The notes below the pieces were generated by a model. It ran no database searches, was not told where the DNA came from, and worked only from the letters and a program-made list of their open reading frames with translations. 64,000 bases of DNA from Planomonospora sp. ID67723 (GTDB taxonomy: Bacteria; Actinomycetota; Actinomycetes; Streptosporangiales; Streptosporangiaceae). The DNA is taken from NCBI RefSeq assembly GCF_015711605.1, contig NZ_JABTEZ010000006.1, positions 310,001 to 374,000 on the forward strand, given 5' to 3'. Shown here piece by piece: positions 60,208 through 64,000 of the stretch; positions within the stretch are counted from its first letter, which is position 1; each line of letters starts with the position of its first letter. Made by a program: the position numbers and the translations under genes.

Positions 60208-61467
60208 GTGAAAAAGAGACTCGTCGGCGCGGTCACGTTCGGGCTGTCCGCCGCACTGGTCCTGACCGCCTGCGGCTCCGAGAGCCCTTCCGGCGGGGAC
60301 GCGACGGCGGGCGGCGAGGTCAGGCTGAAGCTCGTCGCCGCCGACTACGGCGACGGCCCCACCGCCGACAACAGCGGTGACAAGTTCTGGAAGGGCGTCG
60401 TCGAGGAGTTCCAGGCGGCCAACCCCGGCATCAAGGTCGACGTCCAGGTCATCAACTGGAACGACATCGACAAGCAGGTCGCCACCATGGTGCAGAACGG
60501 GCAGGTGCCCGACATCCTGCAGACCGGCGACTACTCCGGCTTCGTCAAGGACGGCCTGCTCTACAAGACCGACGAGGTCCTCTCACCGGCGACCTCCTCC
60601 GACCTGCTGGAGAAGTTCGCCGACTTCGGCAAGGTCGACGGCACCGGCTACGGCATCCCGTTCGTCTCCTCCGCCCGCGCGCTGTTCTACAACAAGGACC
60701 TGTTCGACAAGGCCGGCATCGCCGAGGCCCCCAAGACCTGGGACGAGGTCAAGGCCGCGGCCGAGAAGCTCAAGGCCGCCGGGGTCACCCAGCCGTTCGG
60801 CCTGCCGCTGGGCAACGAGGAGGCCCAGGCCGAGTCGTTCCTGTGGTTCCTGGGCAACGGCGGCGGCTACAAGGACGCCTCCGGCAACTGGGCGATCGAC
60901 TCACCGGCCAACGTCGAGGCCTTCGAGTACCTCAAGGGCATGGTCTCGGCCGGCCTGACCACCCCCAACCCCGGCACCAAGAACCGCAAGGACGTCTGGG
61001 CCGACTTCGCCGCGGGCAAGGTGGGCATGGTCAACGGCGGCCCCATGTCGATCCCGATCTTCGAGAAGGGCGGCCTGACCAACTTCGGCGTCGCGCCCAT
61101 CCCGGGCAAGACCGGCCCGCTCGACACCACCCTCGGCGTCGAGGACTGGATCATGGCGTTCAACAAGAACGGCCGCAAGGAGGAGATCAAGAAGTTCTTC
61201 GACTTCTTCTACGGCGGCACCGCGGCCCAGAAGATCAGTGACACCTACAAGCTGCTCCCGGTCACCAAGTCCGGCATCGAGAAGCTGTCGTCGGACGAGA
61301 AGCTCAAGCCGTTCCTGGACGCCCTGCCCAACGCGACGTTCTACCCGTTCCAGGACCCGAAGTGGTCCGAGGTGAACACCCAGATCAAGCAGACCATCGG
61401 TGGCGCGATCGACGGTGACCCGAAGGCGGTCCTCGGCGCGATCCAGAAGGTCGCGACCGCCAACTGA
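60208..61467 (+). CDS. ABC sugar transporter, substrate-binding lipoprotein
   Basis: The 419-aa protein starts at GTG 60208 with AAGGTGG upstream and has a lipoprotein signal (MKKRLVGAVTFGLSAALVLT, lipobox LTAC with Cys at 22). The family 1 extracellular binding-protein fold shows WKGVVEEFQAANPGIKVDVQ, then GQVPDILQTGDYSGFVKDGL and GYGIPFVSSARALFYNKDLF. It binds a sugar outside and hands it to the two permeases downstream. DasR-like sites upstream suggest N-acetylglucosamine or chitobiose as ligand; that is inferred, not shown. The ATPase is absent and would be a shared one such as MsiK. Confidence 0.92.
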   Translation: MKKRLVGAVTFGLSAALVLTACGSESPSGGDATAGGEVRLKLVAADYGDGPTADNSGDKFWKGVVEEFQAANPGIKVDVQVINWNDIDKQVATMVQNGQVPDILQTGDYSGFVKDGLLYKTDEVLSPATSSDLLEKFADFGKVDGTGYGIPFVSSARALFYNKDLFDKAGIAEAPKTWDEVKAAAEKLKAAGVTQPFGLPLGNEEAQAESFLWFLGNGGGYKDASGNWAIDSPANVEAFEYLKGMVSAGLTTPNPGTKNRKDVWADFAAGKVGMVNGGPMSIPIFEKGGLTNFGVAPIPGKTGPLDTTLGVEDWIMAFNKNGRKEEIKKFFDFFYGGTAAQKISDTYKLLPVTKSGIEKLSSDEKLKPFLDALPNATFYPFQDPKWSEVNTQIKQTIGGAIDGDPKAVLGAIQKVATAN

Positions 61468-61549
61468 CCACCCGCCCCGATCCCCGGCGAGCGGTACGGC
61501 GTGCGTCTCGGGGCGCATGCCGTACCGGCGCCAACCGAAAGCAGGACTT

Positions 61550-62455
61550 ATGCAGCAGACACTCACCCCGGCTCGGGTGATGCGCGCGCTGGCCCCGCTG
61601 GCCTGGATCGGCCCCGCCGTGGCGCTGATCGGCGTGGTCGTGGTCTGGCCGGTCGTGGTGATGATCCAGTCGTCGTTCCTGAGGATCAGCCGGTTCGGCG
61701 TGGTCCAGGGGGCGAACGGGGCCGACAACTACACCAAGCTGTTCGCCGAACCGGACTTCGGCGGCGTCATGGCCAGGAGCCTGGTGTGGGTGGTGGCGGT
61801 GGTGACCATCACCGTGCTGATCTCCCTGGGTCTGGCACAGCTGTTCGACCAGCGCTTCCCCGGCCGCCGCCTCGCCCGCTGGGCCCTGATCGCGCCGTGG
61901 GCCGCCTCGGTGCTCATGACGGCGATCATCTTCAAGTGGATGCTCGACCCCGAGGTCGGCCTGATCAACATGGTCCTGCGCGATCTCGGCCTGCTGGACG
62001 CTCTCGGCGGCGCCGGCGCCGACCCGCTCGGCAACGCCGCCACCGCGATGCCGTGGCTGATCTTCGTCGCGGTCTTCGTCTCGGTGCCGTTCACCACCTA
62101 CGCGCTGCTGGCCGGCCTTTCCGCGATCCCCGCCGACGTCTACGAGGCGGCCAAGATCGACGGAGCGTCGAGGTTCCGCACCTACTGGTCGGTCACGCTG
62201 CCGCTGCTCCGGCCCGCCCTGGTCGTGGCGACGCTCATCAACGTGATGAACGTCTTCAACAGCTTCCCGATCATCTGGGCCATGACGCACGGCCAGCCCG
62301 GCTACTCCACCGCCACCTCGACCATCTTCATGTACATCCTCAAGGGCTCCGACATCGGGGAGTCCGCGGCCATGTCCGTCGTCAACTTCGGCATGGTGAT
62401 CGTCCTGACCGTCATCTTCCTGAAGGTCAGCAAGTGGAAGACGGAAGTCTCATGA
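61550..62455 (+). CDS. ABC sugar transporter permease 1
   Basis: The 301-aa protein has six membrane helices beginning LAWIGPAVALIGVVVVWPVV and the EAA loop EAAKIDGASRFRTYWSVTLP that docks the ATPase. It is of the MalF/UgpA type (LacF-like). ATG 61550 follows GCAGGA, 82 bp after the binding-protein stop. Its TGA overlaps the ATG of a 23-codon frame that leads into permease 2. It forms the inner-membrane channel with permease 2. Confidence 0.92.
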   Translation: MQQTLTPARVMRALAPLAWIGPAVALIGVVVVWPVVVMIQSSFLRISRFGVVQGANGADNYTKLFAEPDFGGVMARSLVWVVAVVTITVLISLGLAQLFDQRFPGRRLARWALIAPWAASVLMTAIIFKWMLDPEVGLINMVLRDLGLLDALGGAGADPLGNAATAMPWLIFVAVFVSVPFTTYALLAGLSAIPADVYEAAKIDGASRFRTYWSVTLPLLRPALVVATLINVMNVFNSFPIIWAMTHGQPGYSTATSTIFMYILKGSDIGESAAMSVVNFGMVIVLTVIFLKVSKWKTEVS

Positions 62456-62523
62456 CCGAACGGAGCGAGGTCATCAACCGGCACGGCACCCTGGTCACGA
62501 GGCCGGCGAAGGAGCTCTCATGA
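62452..62523 (+). CDS. 23-aa frame coupling the two permease genes
   Basis: The frame MTERSEVINRHGTLVTRPAK... starts within ATGA shared with the permease 1 stop and ends within ATGA shared with the permease 2 start. GGAGCTC inside it serves as the ribosome site of permease 2. It may be a real tiny protein or merely a translational relay. Confidence 0.4.
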   Translation: MTERSEVINRHGTLVTRPAKELS

Positions 62524-63401
62524 CCCTCACCCAGAGCGCCCCCGCGGCCCGCCCGAAGGCGGTCCGGCCGCCCGCTCCCGCGCGGCGGCTCCCGTCGGCC
62601 CGGACCGCGCTCGTCGCGGGAAGCGCCTACCTGATCGCGTTCGTCTTCCTCTTCCCCTACCTCGTGATGATCCTCACCGCCCTCCGCCCGCAGGAGGAAC
62701 TGCGCGAGGCGACCTACCTGCCGCAGACGTTCGCCTGGTCCAACTTCGCGAACTTCTGGACCGGCGGGCTGGCCCAGAATCTCGGTGTGACCCTGCAGGT
62801 CGCGGCCGGATCGACGCTCCTGGTGCTGCTGGTGGCCCTGCCCGCCGCCTACTACACGGCGCGGCATGAGTTCCGGGGGCGCACGGCGTTCATGGTCCTG
62901 GTGCTGATCACCCAGATGTTCCAGCCCACCGCGATGCTGGTCGGCATCTACCGGGAGTTCTACCAGTTCGGCCTGGTCGACTCGGTCTGGTCGCTGATCC
63001 TGGTCAACAGCGGCTTCAACCTGGCCTTCGCGGTGTGGATCCTGCACGCCTACTTCTCCTCCATCCCGCGCGAGCTGGAGGAGGCGGCGTTCATCGACGG
63101 CAACGGCCGCTTCGGCGCGCTGTTCCGGGTCACGCTCCCGCTGGCGATGCCCGGCGTGGTGACCGCGCTGATCTTCACCTTCATCGCCGCCTGGAACGAG
63201 TTCGTCGTCGCGCTGACGCTGACCACGACCCCGGCCAACCAGCCGCTGACGGTGGCGCTGAACTCCTTCATCGGCCAGTACCAGGTCGACTGGCAGAATC
63301 TCTTCGCGGGCTCGGTGATCGCCACGATCCCGGTCATCATCCTGTTCGCCCTCATCGAGAGGAAGGTCGTCGGCGGTCTGACCGCGGGATCGATCAAGTA
63401 G
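62520..63401 (+). CDS. ABC sugar transporter permease 2
   Basis: The 293-aa protein has six helices (first: GSAYLIAFVFLFPYLVMILT) and the MalG-type EAA loop EEAAFIDGNGRFGALFRVTL. It pairs with permease 1. ATG 62520 follows GGAGCTC. A long basic N-terminal tail precedes helix 1. It completes a three-gene importer operon. Nothing else is recognised in the 235 bp that follow. Confidence 0.92.
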   Translation: MTLTQSAPAARPKAVRPPAPARRLPSARTALVAGSAYLIAFVFLFPYLVMILTALRPQEELREATYLPQTFAWSNFANFWTGGLAQNLGVTLQVAAGSTLLVLLVALPAAYYTARHEFRGRTAFMVLVLITQMFQPTAMLVGIYREFYQFGLVDSVWSLILVNSGFNLAFAVWILHAYFSSIPRELEEAAFIDGNGRFGALFRVTLPLAMPGVVTALIFTFIAAWNEFVVALTLTTTPANQPLTVALNSFIGQYQVDWQNLFAGSVIATIPVIILFALIERKVVGGLTAGSIK

Positions 63402-63636
63402 GTAGGGTGCGGCTCCGATCGCCCGTCTTCCCCTGCGGCGCGAAGAGGACGGTCGTCCACCGCCGTTGATCCCGCCCCGCCCACCGTTGTCTGAACCGGT
63501 ACGAAACGATGTGAAAGAGGCTTCGGAGAGTGCGAAGATGCACGCCTGAACCGCTTTCGTCGGCCAGTATTCGGGTTGGTACGGCATCGCGGCGAGGATC
63601 TCGGCCCAAGACTGCCGATCAACTGGAGGGGTGAGA

Positions 63637-64000
63637 GTGGCCACGGAGGACGGCGCGACGGTGACTGCGGGCGACATCGCCAGACTGGCGGGGGTCGGCA
63701 GGGCCGCGGTGAGCAACTGGCGCAGGCGGTTCGGTGACTTCCCCGAACCCGTCGGCGGCACCGCGTCGAGCCCGCTGTTCTCACTCGCCGAGGTCGAGGC
63801 GTGGCTGCGCGCCCAGGGAAAGCTTCATGAGCTCCCCGAAGACGAGCTCCTCTGGCAGCAGGTCCGCAACTCCGCCGACGACCTCCACCTGCTCTCCCTC
63901 GTCAGCAGGCTGGCGGCGGCCATCGCGCACCGGAGGCTGGGGTCGCTCCTGCGGGGGGAGGACTCCGAGGTCGCCGAGGCCCTGCCGGAACTGGTGGTGG
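63637..64000 (+). CDS. N-6 DNA methylase with N-terminal HTH, 5' part
   Basis: The first 121 codons are present; the gene runs off the right edge. GTG 63637 follows GGAGGGG (an in-frame GTG 63631 is within that site). The start VATEDGATVTAGDIARLAGV is followed by GRAAVSNWRRRFGDFPEPVG, FSLAEVEAWLRAQGKLHELP and LLWQQVRNSADDLHLLSLVS. This is the characteristic beginning of actinobacterial N-6 adenine DNA methylases that open with a small helix-turn-helix. The catalytic NPPY/NPPF motif lies outside the window, so activity cannot be checked. Confidence 0.75.
   Translation, partial: MATEDGATVTAGDIARLAGVGRAAVSNWRRRFGDFPEPVGGTASSPLFSLAEVEAWLRAQGKLHELPEDELLWQQVRNSADDLHLLSLVSRLAAAIAHRRLGSLLRGEDSEVAEALPELVV

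Noticed and set aside
1-64000. tRNA, rRNA or phage structural genes
   Set aside because: Read through for cloverleaf-like and conserved rRNA segments and for capsid, tail or terminase signatures; none found.

Overview
This is a very GC-rich actinomycete chromosome segment. Its codon use, HrdB-like and leaderless promoters, an IdeR/DmdR-type iron box, DasR-like operators, a cobalamin riboswitch and many actinobacterial hypothetical families fit a filamentous member such as Streptosporangiales or Streptomycetales. I cannot name the species. No rRNA, tRNA or CRISPR array was seen.

Region 1 (1-5650) holds small accessory genes: a serine hydrolase plus MerR regulator unit behind a MerR-type promoter, membrane proteins, an FMN reductase and a PilZ-like protein. 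Region 2 (5680-24350) is a graveyard of mobile DNA. It contains IS630, IS5 and serine- and tyrosine-recombinase remnants, frameshifted conjugative-element-like genes, one well-delimited IS630-family element with TA duplications, and several short dispersed repeats. Inside it sits the most unusual gene of the window, a eukaryotic-type profilin reading frame (11377-11740). It has a good ribosome binding site but is interrupted by one in-frame TGA and fused at its 3' end to an unrelated gene fragment. Intact islets in this region include a secreted peptide, a response regulator, an ArsR-SRPBCC-maleylpyruvate-isomerase-fold operon and a Tat-exported beta-helix protein.

Region 3 (24350-31040) has an XRE-cupin regulator with a GNAT acetyltransferase, a Clp-N-domain regulator under two palindromic operators, an RTX-like secreted protein, acidic disordered proteins (one DUF5709) and an alpha/beta hydrolase. 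Region 4 (31150-40644) is a cobalamin (B12) block: cbiD, cobK/cbiJ, a cobI-cobJ fusion, cobH, cobG, and cobN behind a cobalamin riboswitch. CobG, CobH, the CobIJ fusion, CobK and CobN represent corrin-ring synthesis and cobalt insertion of the late-insertion route, while CbiD stands in for CobF.

Region 5 (40750-48380) contains a P450, hydrolases, a frameshifted GDSL-CBM2 secreted esterase, a barstar remnant, an ISL3-like remnant carrying an acetyltransferase, and a CPBP membrane protease. Region 6 (48450-59480) contains a large PAS-GAF-PAS histidine kinase bordered by a family of short repeats, a TetR/SRPBCC divergent pair, an iron-regulated siderophore-interacting reductase, a CHAP peptidase, an epoxide-hydrolase-like protein divergent from a P450, and an FAD oxidoreductase fused to a Rieske domain. 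Region 7 (59970-63401) is a sugar ABC importer (lipoprotein plus two permeases) preceded by three DasR-like sites, pointing to amino-sugar or chito-oligosaccharide uptake. The window ends inside a helix-turn-helix-tipped N-6 DNA methylase.
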